DNA of 22,297 nucleotides from Alphaproteobacteria bacterium (GCA_005883115.1 VAZQ01000004.1:1-22297); one strand, 5' to 3'. Shown: positions 7,778 to 16,127, numbered from the stretch's first letter. The notes: a model not told the origin generated them from the sequence alone. Translations and numbers: made by a program.

Positions 7778-8017
7778 TTGACGTCCTTATCCGACCTGCG
7801 CCTCGCCCGGATTGCGGCCATTGGCGCGCTCATCGCCGCGCTCGGCCTGGCGGGCTGCGGGCGCAAGGGCGGACTCGACCCGCCGCCGGGAGCGACTGCA
7901 GCCGATACCAGTCCCTCGCGGCCGGACCTCGAGCCCGCGATCGGGCCGGACGGCAAGGTCATGCCGTCGCCGCAAGGACCGCAACGGCGCACGCTCATCG
8001 ACTGGCTGCTCAACTGA
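7778..8017 (+). CDS. LptM-like small lipoprotein (YifL family)
   Basis: A small exported lipoprotein of about 79 residues. A basic start and hydrophobic stretch (residues 10-25) lead to the lipobox LAGC with Cys27 as the lipidation site. Immediately after it comes GRKGGLDPPP, the hallmark of the LptM/YifL family. In E. coli LptM assists oxidative folding of the LptD LPS translocon; here the role is inferred by family. I prefer the TTG at 7778, eight bases after GAGGAG (7764-7769). A GTG at 7769 is in frame but sits on top of that ribosome-binding site, and longer starts add an unrelated N-terminus. The gene ends 9 bp before lysA and is surely cotranscribed with it. Confidence 0.82.
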   Translation: MTSLSDLRLARIAAIGALIAALGLAGCGRKGGLDPPPGATAADTSPSRPDLEPAIGPDGKVMPSPQGPQRRTLIDWLLN

Positions 8018-8026
8018 GCCCTCGCC

Positions 8027-9292
8027 ATGCACCATTTCGTCTATCGCCACGGCGTGCTTCACGCCGAGGCGGTCAATCTCATTGATCTCGCGCAGGCGGT
8101 CGCAACCCCATTCTATTGCTATTCGACCGCCACTCTCAGGCGTCATTATGAGGTGTTCGCCGGCGCATTCAGCGATGTGAGCGCCCTCATCTGCTACGCC
8201 ATGAAGGCGAATTCGAACCAAGCCGTCATCAAAACGCTTGCGTCGCTCGGCGCCGGCGCCGATGTCGTATCCGAGGGCGAACTCAAGCGCGCGCTTGCTG
8301 CTGGCATCGCGCCGAACAAGATCATGTTCTCCGGCATCGGCAAGACTGCGGCCGAGCTCGCGCTCGCCGTCGATGAGGGTATCCTGTGCGTCAATGTCGA
8401 GTCCGACGCCGAGCTCGAGCTGCTGTCCTCGATCGCAACCAGCAAGGGCCGCAACGCCCGTATCGCTGTTCGCGTCAACCCTGACATCGACCCCAAAACC
8501 CACGCCAAAATCGCGACCGGCAAGGCCGAAAACAAGTTCGGCATTCCGATCAGCCGCGCCCGCGAGGTGTATGCCAAGGCGGCGAAACTCCCCGGCCTCG
8601 AAGTGACCGGCGTCGACATGCATATCGGCAGCCAGATTACGGAACTCGAGCCGTTCGATGATGCGTTTGCCCTATTATCCGATTTCGTGCGCACGCTGCG
8701 CGCCGACGGCCACGCCATTAGCCATCTCGATCTCGGCGGCGGGCTCGGAATTCCCTACCGCGAGGACAACGAGCCTCCGCCGCATCCCGAGGCTTATGCT
8801 GCTATGGTCAAGCGCGCGACGCGCGACCTTGACTGCACGCTCATCTTCGAGCCGGGGCGTCTGATCGTCGGCAATGCGGGCATCCTGTTGACTCGCGTGC
8901 TCTACCTCAAGCGCGGCGAAGCCAAAATGTTCGTCATCGTCGATGCCGGGATGAATGATCTCATTCGGCCGACGCTCTACGAAGCCCATCACGACATCCG
9001 TCCGGTGCGCGAGCCTGCTCCGAATGCCGCCCGCATCATCGCCGATGTGGCCGGCCCAGTTTGCGAATCGGGCGATTTCCTGGCGCTTGAGCGCGAAATG
9101 GCCGAGCCCCGGCCAGGCGATTTGCTCGCGGTCATGACGGCCGGTGCATATGGCGCCGTCCAGGCCGGCACCTACAACACGCGCGCGCTGGTGCCGGAAG
9201 TGCTTGTTCGGGAAAATGAATGGGCACTGGTGCGGCCGCGCCTGGAGACCGCTGATCTGATCGCCCTCGACCGCCTGCCGCCTTGGCTCTAA
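8027..9292 (+). CDS. lysA: Diaminopimelate decarboxylase
   Basis: A 421-residue PLP enzyme of the alanine racemase-like fold type III. It decarboxylates meso-diaminopimelate to L-lysine, the last step of the lysine pathway. The PLP lysine is Lys60 in CYAMKANSNQ. The HIGSQ segment, the phosphate-binding LGGGLG loop and EPGRLIVG match the family, and the substrate-binding CESGDFLA motif follows near the C-terminal barrel. Length is normal and nothing is missing. The start ATG at 8027 lies 9 bp after the LptM-like lipoprotein gene, a pairing that is common in proteobacteria. Confidence 0.97.
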   Translation: MHHFVYRHGVLHAEAVNLIDLAQAVATPFYCYSTATLRRHYEVFAGAFSDVSALICYAMKANSNQAVIKTLASLGAGADVVSEGELKRALAAGIAPNKIMFSGIGKTAAELALAVDEGILCVNVESDAELELLSSIATSKGRNARIAVRVNPDIDPKTHAKIATGKAENKFGIPISRAREVYAKAAKLPGLEVTGVDMHIGSQITELEPFDDAFALLSDFVRTLRADGHAISHLDLGGGLGIPYREDNEPPPHPEAYAAMVKRATRDLDCTLIFEPGRLIVGNAGILLTRVLYLKRGEAKMFVIVDAGMNDLIRPTLYEAHHDIRPVREPAPNAARIIADVAGPVCESGDFLALEREMAEPRPGDLLAVMTAGAYGAVQAGTYNTRALVPEVLVRENEWALVRPRLETADLIALDRLPPWL

Positions 9293-9414
9293 AGCCTGCG
9301 TGAACGCGCCGAACTTTATCGCGCCGACGCGGTTTTCATCAGCGAGTGCCTTGCTTTTGCCCGCTGGCGGGGAGGTGGTTGCGTGTTAAGATTGGCAGAT
9401 TCTCTTTTCTGGAG

Positions 9415-11976
9415 ATGGGCTTGACCGATCGTCCCGCGGACCTCGCGAATTCCCGCCCGTCGCCCCCGCCGCAGGGTGGGGGCGGTGACGTGCTCACGCG
9501 CGCGCTCGCCCGCGCGCGCTGGACGATTTTCTGGGAAAGGCTATGGCCCGCGCTGGCATCGCTCGCCACCGTCGTCGGCCTGTTCCTGGCGGTGTCGTGG
9601 CTCGGGCTGTGGCTCTGGCTGCCGCCGATCGCTCGCGCCATCACCCTTGGCGTGTTCTTTCTCCTCACCGCGGCCGCCTTTGCCCCACTCCTGATGTTGC
9701 GCGTGCCGAGCCGTGTCGAGGGGCTTCGCCGCCTTGATCGCAATTCCGGCTTGCCGCATCGACCAGCGACGGCAATTGCGGACGAAATCGCGGCGCCGAG
9801 CGAGGATTCTTATTCCATCGTTCTCTGGCGGGCGCATATCGAACGCGCGTTGCGTGCGGCCAAGACGCTCAGAGCCGGCACGCCAGTGCCGCGGCTCGCG
9901 CTGCGCGATCCCTTTGCCATGCGCGCGCTGGTGGCGGTGTTGGTGGTCGCGACGTTCTTCGCTGCCGGCGGTGAACGGATGAAACGCATCGCCGCGGCCT
10001 TCGACTGGCAGGGCGTGATCCAACCCGCCAATTTCCGCATCGATGCCTGGGTGAGCCCGCCCCCCTATACGGGCCGGCCGCCCGTGATTCTGCCGGGCCT
10101 GCGACCGGGCGAGCCGGTGCAGACCGCCAACTCGCTGTCGGTGCCGGCGGGAAGCATACTTGTGATCCGTGCGAGCGGAATTCACCTCGACATTGCGACG
10201 AGTGGCGGCGTCGCCGAACCTAGCGCCGGTGCACAAAGCAGCAACGCAAACGGATCGGAAGAACGACGTTTTGTAATCAAGGAGGCCGGCGCGGCCACCG
10301 TGCGGGGGGCTGCTGTCGCCGACCTGACTTGGCAGTTCACTGCCATCCCCGACAAGCCTCCGACCATCGCGCTCGCCAAGGAGCCGGAGGGCCAGGCGCG
10401 TGGCGCGTTGCAGCTCTCCTACAAGCTCGAGGACGATTACGGCGTCGTCGGCGCGCAGGCATTATTCAAGCTGCAGACGAGCGAGGGGACCAACGGGCAC
10501 CCCGCACGTCCGCTCTACGATGCACCCGACTTTCCGCTGGTGTTGCCGCAGGCGCGCACCAAGAACGCGGTCGGACAGACCACCAAAGACTTGACCGAGC
10601 ACCCCTGGGCCGGGACCGACGTCTCGATGATTCTCACCGCGCGCGACGAGGCCGGTAATGAAGGCCAGAGTGCGGCGTTCGAATTCCGTTTGCCGGAGCG
10701 GCCGTTCTCGAAACCGATGGCGCGAGCGCTGGTCGAGCAGCGCCGGGTACTGGCGCTCGATGCCGATTCCCAGGCAAGCGTCCTGACCGCGCTCGATGCG
10801 CTCACCTTGGCGCCCGAGCGTTTCAACATGGAGAGCAATGTCTATCTCGGGCTGCGCTCGATTTTCTGGCAACTCGCGCGCGCCAAGAGCGACGACCAAT
10901 TGCGCGACGTCGTCGGACGCATGTGGGACATGGCGGTGCATCTGGAGGACGGCAGCGTCTCAGATGCCGAGCAGGCCTTGCGCGCGGCTGAAGAAGCGCT
11001 GCGGCAGGCGCTTGAGCGCGGCGCCAGCGACGAGGAAATCAAGAAACTCACCGATCAGTTGCGCGCGGCCCTCGACAAGTTCTTGCAGGCGTTGGCGGAG
11101 CAGCTGCGCAAGAATCCGCAGCAGCTCGCCCGGCCGCTCGATCCCAATGCACGCCAGCTGCGCCCTCAGGATCTGCGCAATATGATCGACAGGCTCGAAC
11201 AGATGGCGCGCTCCGGGGCCAAAGATGCGGCGCGCCGGATGCTGCAGGACCTGCAACAGATGCTGGAGAACCTGCAGATGGCCCGTCCCGGCCAGCAGAT
11301 GGACAGTGACGGCGAGGACGACATGATGTCCGCGCTCGACGAGCTCGGAGATGTGATCCGCAAGCAGCAGCAATTGCGCGATCGCACCTTCCAGCAGGGC
11401 CAGGACCAGCGGCGCGATCGTCAGCGTGGACAGCAAGGCCAACAAGGCCAGCCGGGCGAGCAGATGGGCGAGCTGCGCGAAAATCAACAGGCTTTGCGCG
11501 ATCAGCTCAAGCGCCTGATGGAGGAGTTGCGCAAGAAGGGTTTCGGCCAGGGACAGCAGGGCCAGGGCGAAATGGATCAATTGGGCCGCGCCGGCGAGGC
11601 CATGGGCGATGCGGAGGGCCAGCTCGGCGAAGGCAACGCCGATAGCGCTGTCGATTCACAAGGCCGCGCGCTCGAAGCATTGCGACGTGGCGCGCAGAAC
11701 CTGGCACAGTCGATGCAGCAGCAGGGGATGTTGGGCCCCGGTCCGAATGGCCAGCCCGGTCGGCTTGGCTTGCCGCGCGCGCAACAGGACACCGATCCAT
11801 TGGGCCGGCCGCTGCGTGGGCGCGACTATGGCGACGACACGACGGTCAAGGTGCCCGGCGAGATCGACGTGCAGCGCGCGCGTCGCATTCTCGAAGAATT
11901 GCGGCGGCGCTTCGGCGAGAACTTCCGTCCCCAGCTCGAGCTGGACTATATCGAGCGGCTGCTGCGGGATTTCTGA
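9415..11976 (+). CDS. TIGR02302 / DUF4175 family large membrane protein
   Basis: An 853-residue protein of unknown function. Three hydrophobic segments (about residues 45-68, 73-97 and 167-185) sit near the N-terminus, followed by a beta-rich domain that resembles an extracytoplasmic Ig-like region (about 200-430). Next comes a long charged helical region (about 470-640) and a Gln/Gly-rich stretch (about 655-775) with repeated GQQGQ-like units, ending in a conserved-looking tail with ILEELRRRFGE. This layout matches the alphaproteobacterial TIGR02302 family. Start: the ATG at 9415 has a GGAG directly before it, while a TTG at 9421 has that GGAG at an ideal 6-base spacing, so either is possible; a GTG at 9346 is open but unlikely. 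It follows lysA by 122 bp and precedes ftsE by 195 bp. Confidence 0.85.
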   Translation: MGLTDRPADLANSRPSPPPQGGGGDVLTRALARARWTIFWERLWPALASLATVVGLFLAVSWLGLWLWLPPIARAITLGVFFLLTAAAFAPLLMLRVPSRVEGLRRLDRNSGLPHRPATAIADEIAAPSEDSYSIVLWRAHIERALRAAKTLRAGTPVPRLALRDPFAMRALVAVLVVATFFAAGGERMKRIAAAFDWQGVIQPANFRIDAWVSPPPYTGRPPVILPGLRPGEPVQTANSLSVPAGSILVIRASGIHLDIATSGGVAEPSAGAQSSNANGSEERRFVIKEAGAATVRGAAVADLTWQFTAIPDKPPTIALAKEPEGQARGALQLSYKLEDDYGVVGAQALFKLQTSEGTNGHPARPLYDAPDFPLVLPQARTKNAVGQTTKDLTEHPWAGTDVSMILTARDEAGNEGQSAAFEFRLPERPFSKPMARALVEQRRVLALDADSQASVLTALDALTLAPERFNMESNVYLGLRSIFWQLARAKSDDQLRDVVGRMWDMAVHLEDGSVSDAEQALRAAEEALRQALERGASDEEIKKLTDQLRAALDKFLQALAEQLRKNPQQLARPLDPNARQLRPQDLRNMIDRLEQMARSGAKDAARRMLQDLQQMLENLQMARPGQQMDSDGEDDMMSALDELGDVIRKQQQLRDRTFQQGQDQRRDRQRGQQGQQGQPGEQMGELRENQQALRDQLKRLMEELRKKGFGQGQQGQGEMDQLGRAGEAMGDAEGQLGEGNADSAVDSQGRALEALRRGAQNLAQSMQQQGMLGPGPNGQPGRLGLPRAQQDTDPLGRPLRGRDYGDDTTVKVPGEIDVQRARRILEELRRRFGENFRPQLELDYIERLLRDF

Positions 11977-12043
11977 TACACCGGAGATAAAGGACGCAGG
12001 AAGGATACTCCTCCTGGTCCGTTATCAACTCTCGCTGCGCGGC

Positions 12044-12078
12044 CTCGTCTCGCCCGCAATGCAGGCGGGCTTGACGAG
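12044..12078 (+). terminator. Strong hairpin between the TIGR02302 gene and ftsE (terminator or leader structure)
   Basis: CTCGTC-TC-GCCCGC (12044-12057) pairs with GCGGGC-TT-GACGAG (12065-12078) around a 7-base loop. This gives 12 base pairs with one two-base internal mismatch. No T-run follows, so it is not a textbook intrinsic terminator. It could be a terminator, an RNA-stability element or an operator. Its right arm overlaps the -35-like TTGACG at 12071-12076. Confidence 0.45.
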
Positions 12079-12091
12079 TGCGGGGGCTCGG

Positions 12092-12106
12092 TTAACCAAT
12101 TCGCAA
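12092..12106 (+). promoter_or_regulatory. CtrA-like site upstream of ftsE
   Basis: TTAACCAATTCGCAA matches TTAA-N7-TTAA, the CtrA consensus of alphaproteobacteria, with a perfect left half and two mismatches in the right half (GCAA). It lies 66 bases ahead of the ftsE start. This is a candidate only, because single degenerate matches are common. Confidence 0.3.
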
Positions 12107-12171
12107 ACATAGGCCCCAGCTTAAGGTCGCGCGTCCCTGTCAAGCGGGCATCGCCGTTTGGGAGAGGCAAT

Positions 12172-12831
12172 GTGGTCCGGTTCGAACACGTGGGATTACG
12201 TTACGGCCTCGGTCCCGAGGTCCTGCGCGATCTCACGTTCCGTATCGATGCGCGGTCGTTCCAGTTCATCACGGGGCCCTCAGGCGCCGGCAAGAGCTCG
12301 CTTTTGCGCCTCCTGTTCCTGTCGCTGCGGCCTACGCGTGGGCTGGTCACACTGTTCGGCCACGATGTCGCCACCCTGAGCAAGGACGCGCTCGCAAGCA
12401 TGCGGCGGCGTATCGGTATCGTATTTCAGGATTTCCGGCTGCTCGACCATATGACGACATTCGAGAATGTCGCATTGCCGTTGCGAGTGATTGGGCAGTC
12501 GCCAGAAACCTATCGCGAAGAGGTCGTCGAACTCTTGAAATGGGTCGGTCTCGGCGATCGTATCGCCGCACTCCCGCCGGTGCTCTCGGGCGGAGAGAAG
12601 CAGCGCGTTGCGATCGCGCGGGCGGTGATCGCGCGACCACAGCTTCTCCTCGCTGACGAGCCGACAGGCAATGTCGATCCCAATCTGGCGAAGCGGCTGT
12701 TGCGCTTGTTCATTGAGCTCAACAAATCGGGGACTTCCGTCGTCATTGCCACCCACGACATCGCGCTCATGGACCAGATCAACGCGCGTCGGCTTGTGCT
12801 GCACGAGGGTCGTTTGCATGTCTACGACTGA
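12172..12831 (+). CDS. ftsE: Cell division ATP-binding protein FtsE
   Basis: A 219-residue ABC ATPase that pairs with FtsX at the divisome; in other bacteria FtsEX controls septal peptidoglycan hydrolases through periplasmic activators. Walker A GPSGAGKS is at residues 35-42, the Q-loop is VFQDFRLLDH (Gln86), the ABC signature LSGGEKQ is at 138-144, Walker B LLLADE at 158-163 and the switch His at 195. VFQDFRLL is characteristic of FtsE. The start is the GTG at 12172, preceded by GGAGAGG (12161-12167); an ATG at 12170 is out of frame. The gene overlaps ftsX by 14 bases. Confidence 0.95.
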   Translation: MVRFEHVGLRYGLGPEVLRDLTFRIDARSFQFITGPSGAGKSSLLRLLFLSLRPTRGLVTLFGHDVATLSKDALASMRRRIGIVFQDFRLLDHMTTFENVALPLRVIGQSPETYREEVVELLKWVGLGDRIAALPPVLSGGEKQRVAIARAVIARPQLLLADEPTGNVDPNLAKRLLRLFIELNKSGTSVVIATHDIALMDQINARRLVLHEGRLHVYD

Positions 12832-13789
12832 CGTGAGCGCGGATATCGATAGCAAGGTCGAGGCGCAGGGCTCACCCTCGCCGGTTCTGTCGCGCGTCGA
12901 GAGCCCCATCGTGCCGCAAGCGACAATTTCCGGCCGGGCACTCGTTGCGATCGTCGCCATCATGACGTTTCTGGCTTCGCTGACCACGGGCGCGGTCATG
13001 CTGGTGCGCGCCGCCGCCACCGAATGGCAAGCCGATGTGGCGCGCGAAATCACGATCCAGATCCGCCCAGTGGCCGGTCGCGACATCGAGATGGAAGTGA
13101 TCAAGGCCGCCGTCATCGCCCGCGCTTCCGCGGGCATCGCCGAGGTGCGACCCTATTCCAAGGAAGAGGCTACCCAACTGCTCGAGCCGTGGCTGGGAAG
13201 CGGGCTTCAGCTCGATGATTTGCCGGTCCCGCGGCTGATCGTCGTGCGGATCGCGCCTGGAGCCGCGCCCGATCTCGGGCAACTGCGCCAAACGCTCGCT
13301 GAACAGATACCAGGTGTTAGCCTCGACGACCATCGCAGCTTCGTCGACCGTATGCGTGCCATAGCCGGCGCGGTCATTGTGCTCGGCATCGGCCTTCTCT
13401 TGCTCGTGTTTTGCGCGACCGTGCTCTCGGTCGTCTTCGCCACCCGCGCCGCTATCGCGACCAACCGCCCGGTGATCGAGGTGTTGCATCTCATTGGCGC
13501 CGAGGACAATTTCATCGCACGGCATTTTCAGCGGCATTTCCTGCGATTGGGATTCAAGGGTGGCTTGATCGGCGGCGGCATTGCCATCGCCCTTTTCGCG
13601 CTCGCCGAGTTCACCAGCGGCTGGTTCATCGGAGCGGCCGCGGGCGAGCAGTTCTCAGCTCTGTTTGGTACCTCTTCCATCGGATTACCGGGATATTTGG
13701 CAATGCTGGCGCAAGCCGGCGTCATTGCCTGCGTCATTGCGGCAAGCTCGTATCGCACGGTCAAGCGCACAATCCAGATGATTGATTAG
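12818..13789 (+). CDS. ftsX: Cell division protein FtsX
   Basis: A 323-residue FtsX-type permease partner of FtsE. The predicted layout is a cytoplasmic N-terminus, TM1 (about 42-64), a periplasmic loop of about 110 residues, then TM2 (183-207), TM3 (249-270) and TM4 (292-313). The cytoplasmic loop after TM2 contains EVLHLIGAED, a conserved FtsX coupling-helix segment (L.L.GA). The ATG at 12818 gives the normal N-terminus and overlaps the end of ftsE by 14 bases, implying translational coupling; the frame is open further upstream but would run deep inside ftsE. The periplasmic loop is the likely site for activator binding, but no partner such as EnvC is encoded in the window. Confidence 0.93.
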   Translation: MSTTDVSADIDSKVEAQGSPSPVLSRVESPIVPQATISGRALVAIVAIMTFLASLTTGAVMLVRAAATEWQADVAREITIQIRPVAGRDIEMEVIKAAVIARASAGIAEVRPYSKEEATQLLEPWLGSGLQLDDLPVPRLIVVRIAPGAAPDLGQLRQTLAEQIPGVSLDDHRSFVDRMRAIAGAVIVLGIGLLLLVFCATVLSVVFATRAAIATNRPVIEVLHLIGAEDNFIARHFQRHFLRLGFKGGLIGGGIAIALFALAEFTSGWFIGAAAGEQFSALFGTSSIGLPGYLAMLAQAGVIACVIAASSYRTVKRTIQMID

Positions 13790-13858
13790 CCGGCAGGCGC
13801 AGCGGTGTTTGTCGTCGGCGCCGAATTTTACGCTATCATGGCGAAGGGTGCAGAAGAG

Positions 13859-14533
13859 ATGCCGACGGTCGAATCCAATACCGGTGATGGAGCGGCTGGA
13901 CTACCTCGGGCGGCCGAACGCTCAGCGGCCCCGCCATTGCTGCGGCGCCTCGGCTGGTTGACGTTCGCGCTGTGCGCTTCACTGCTGTTATTGATCGGGC
14001 TTGGCTTTTTTTGGTTCCTGCGCAACGTGCCGGACGAGGAAGTCTCGCTCGACCGTAACGCCGACGGCATCGTCGCCTTGACCGGCGGCGCCTCGCGGAT
14101 TGCCGACGCCATCGAATTGTTGGCGTCGGGACGCGGCAAACGGCTACTGATCAGCGGCGCTTATCGTGCCACCAACTCCAAGGAAATCTCGCGTCTTAAT
14201 CCCGACTTCGAACGATGGGTACGCTGCTGCGTCGATTTCGACCGCTCCCTCAATACCCTGGGCAATGCACTGGAGACCAAACGGTGGGCCGAAAGCCGCG
14301 GTTTCCGCTCCCTGATCGTGGTGACTTCGAACTATCACATGCCGCGCGCGCTCGCCGAGCTTGCGCATCAATTGCCCGACGTCGCCCTCGTGCCGTTTCC
14401 TGTGGTGACGGACCGCCAGCGCGCCGAGTGGTTGGCTACGATGCGCCGCACATTTGTCGAGTACGTGAAGTTTGTTTTTGCCAAGGTTCGCATGGGAGTA
14501 AGTCCCGAGCCCGTCGGTCGCGGGGCGAGTTAG
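13859..14533 (+). CDS. YdcF family protein (DUF218)
   Basis: About 224 residues: one N-terminal membrane helix (about 33-54) followed by a DUF218 domain. The domain is seen from ADGIVALTGGASRI (68-81), through LLISGAYRAT (96-105), to TSNYHMPRA (156-164), the family's conserved SxxYHxxRA motif. Related SanA/ElyC/YdcF proteins affect envelope integrity and peptidoglycan or undecaprenyl-phosphate handling; the exact activity here is unknown. I prefer the ATG at 13859, 10 bases after GAAGGG. An ATG at 13838 and a GTG at 13805 are also in frame. It starts 69 bp after ftsX and probably belongs to the same transcript. Confidence 0.85.
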   Translation: MPTVESNTGDGAAGLPRAAERSAAPPLLRRLGWLTFALCASLLLLIGLGFFWFLRNVPDEEVSLDRNADGIVALTGGASRIADAIELLASGRGKRLLISGAYRATNSKEISRLNPDFERWVRCCVDFDRSLNTLGNALETKRWAESRGFRSLIVVTSNYHMPRALAELAHQLPDVALVPFPVVTDRQRAEWLATMRRTFVEYVKFVFAKVRMGVSPEPVGRGAS

Positions 14534-14629
14534 CGCTGCCCTGGTTGCGCGCGCGGGCGCTGGGGTAAGATCAATGGCCCGACGTATCACTCTTACGGGC
14601 GATGATCGTGGGAATACTGGATTACGCGC

Positions 14630-15394
14630 GTGATCGTCATCCGCTCTGTTGTCTTTAACTTTCTGTTCTACCTCAATCTGCTCGTGCTTATCATAGCAGC
14701 ATTGCCGACGTTGCTGATGCCGCGCTGGGCCATTGTTGCGGTCGCTGGGTTTTGGGCGCGTACGAACCTCTGGCTCTTGCGCGTGGTCTGCGACGTCAAG
14801 GCCGAATTTCGCGGCCTGGAAAAAATTCCGCTGGGGCCAGCGCTCGTCTCCGCCAAGCATCAGTCGCTCTGGGAGACGTTTGCGCTGCTGGTGATTCTGC
14901 CGGATGCCGCCTTCATCATGAAGCGCGAACTGATGTGGATCCCGTTCTTCGGTTGGTATGCCTGGAAGGCCGGCATGATTCCCATCGATCGCAGCAAGGG
15001 CTCCCAGGCGCTGCCGGAGATGAACGCCCGCGCGCGCCGAGAGTTGGCGCGCAATCGCCCGATCATCATTTTTCCGGAAGGCACCCGCCGGCCGGCCGGA
15101 GCCGAGCCTAAATACAAGTATGGCGTAGCGCGACTCTATTCGGAGCTGAGCGTCGCATGTATTCCAATCGCTCTCAATTCCGGCCTGTTTTGGCCGCGGC
15201 GATCGATGCACCGCTATCCCGGGACCATCCTGGCGGAGGTGCTAGATCCCATTCCATCCGGTCTTGGGCAGGAGGCGTTCTTCGAGCGGCTGCAGCATGA
15301 TGTCGAAGCTGCGACTGCGCGCCTCGTCGCCGAGGGTGAGCACGAACTTTCCCGTCACTCGACGCGGGATGCCTCGTTAGCGCCATCTCCCTGA
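14630..15394 (+). CDS. PlsC-type 1-acyl-sn-glycerol-3-phosphate acyltransferase
   Basis: A 254-residue membrane acyltransferase. It probably transfers an acyl chain to lysophosphatidic acid in phospholipid synthesis. A hydrophobic N-terminal region (about 8-50) anchors it. The catalytic block reads AKHQSLWETF (His77), so the HX4D motif is HX4E here with Glu82 in place of Asp. The second substrate motif FPEGTRRP (148-155) is intact and VPI-like residues (ACIPIALNSG) follow. The GTG at 14630 gives the best N-terminus; no clean ribosome-binding site is seen. It is the last gene of the ftsEX-ydcF run and its stop lies 3 bp from the stop of the opposite-strand chaC-like gene. Confidence 0.9.
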   Translation: MIVIRSVVFNFLFYLNLLVLIIAALPTLLMPRWAIVAVAGFWARTNLWLLRVVCDVKAEFRGLEKIPLGPALVSAKHQSLWETFALLVILPDAAFIMKRELMWIPFFGWYAWKAGMIPIDRSKGSQALPEMNARARRELARNRPIIIFPEGTRRPAGAEPKYKYGVARLYSELSVACIPIALNSGLFWPRRSMHRYPGTILAEVLDPIPSGLGQEAFFERLQHDVEAATARLVAEGEHELSRHSTRDASLAPSP

Positions 15395-15397
15395 CGC

Positions 15398-15991
15398 TCA
15401 CGCCGCCGATGTGGCTGCCGCGGCCGCCGCGGCGAGGTCGTGCGTTGCGGTGAGCCGCTCGGCGATGCGATGCAATGCGGTCTCGCGGTAGCCGAGCTGC
15501 TCCAGCGCCCCGACCGTGGCGATGACATAGTCGCGGTTGGCGCCGGACTGGCCGTGCCCCTGACGAACGTGATGCAACTGCTGCTCGAGCGTAAGCCGGC
15601 CGGCATATTGCCCGTGTCCACGGTCGACCATGTAGCACAGTGCCGGCACCCGCTGCTCGGGCTCGCGCTTGAGCCAGATCGGGCGCGTGCATTCGCGATA
15701 GACAGAGGTGACCTGTTCGCGCGCGCGCAGATAGGCGATGGTCCCAGCGCATTCGGCTGCGGCCACACGGTAAGCGATGCCGCGACAGGTTCCGCCCCGG
15801 TCGAGACCAAGCACCAGGCCCGGCCGTTCCGGTGTTCCGCGGTGGACAAAGGAATAAACGCAGAGGGCTCGATGAGCGCCGACGAGCCGCGCCTCGACAC
15901 GTTCGACGAACCGAAACTCCGGCCGCCACATCAGCGAGCCATAGGCAAACACCCACAGGTCTTGCGCAGAGTCAAAAGCATTCGGGTCCAT
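15398..15991 (-). CDS. ChaC-like gamma-glutamylcyclotransferase
   Basis: A protein of about 197 residues in the ChaC family, which breaks glutathione into 5-oxoproline and Cys-Gly. The fold's signature FAYGSLMWRP is at residues 15-24 and binds the gamma-glutamyl group. The catalytic Glu fits Glu92 in YLRAREQ. CYMVDRGHGQYAG and the terminal helices complete the family pattern. It ends in an alanine-rich tail. The ATG at 15991-15989 gives the normal N-terminus; a GTG at 16051 adds 20 residues and falls inside a small hairpin. The gene is divergent from the DUF2125 gene and convergent with plsC. Confidence 0.88.
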   Translation of the reverse strand: MDPNAFDSAQDLWVFAYGSLMWRPEFRFVERVEARLVGAHRALCVYSFVHRGTPERPGLVLGLDRGGTCRGIAYRVAAAECAGTIAYLRAREQVTSVYRECTRPIWLKREPEQRVPALCYMVDRGHGQYAGRLTLEQQLHHVRQGHGQSGANRDYVIATVGALEQLGYRETALHRIAERLTATHDLAAAAAAATSAA

Positions 15992-16044
15992 GGGATGTGA
16001 TATCAAGGAATTGGCCGCGGCGCGCAAGTCGGCGCAAATAGGGA

Positions 16045-16064
16045 ACGGCACCCGTTAGTGCCGT
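16045..16064. repeat. Short perfect inverted repeat in the chaC-like/DUF2125 divergent gap
   Basis: ACGGCAC (16045-16051) and GTGCCGT (16058-16064) form a perfect 7-bp inverted repeat with a 6-base spacer, between two divergent starts. It could be a binding site for a dimeric regulator. There is no direct evidence for this. Confidence 0.35.
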
Positions 16065-16127
16065 GGCGATGAAGGCGTGCCGCGGAGCTGGATTGCCGCC
16101 GCTCTTGACAGAGAGGAGCGCCAAGCG

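Noticed and set aside
9308..9340. Intrinsic terminator after lysA
   Set aside because: GCGCCGA occurs twice as a direct repeat, and the only pairing is a short GCGT/ACGC stem with a long loop, followed by a short TTTT. This is not convincing.
16105..16110. TTGACA as the -35 element of the DUF2125 gene
   Set aside because: It lies only 17 bases before the start codon and abuts the ribosome-binding site, leaving no room for a -10 and leader.
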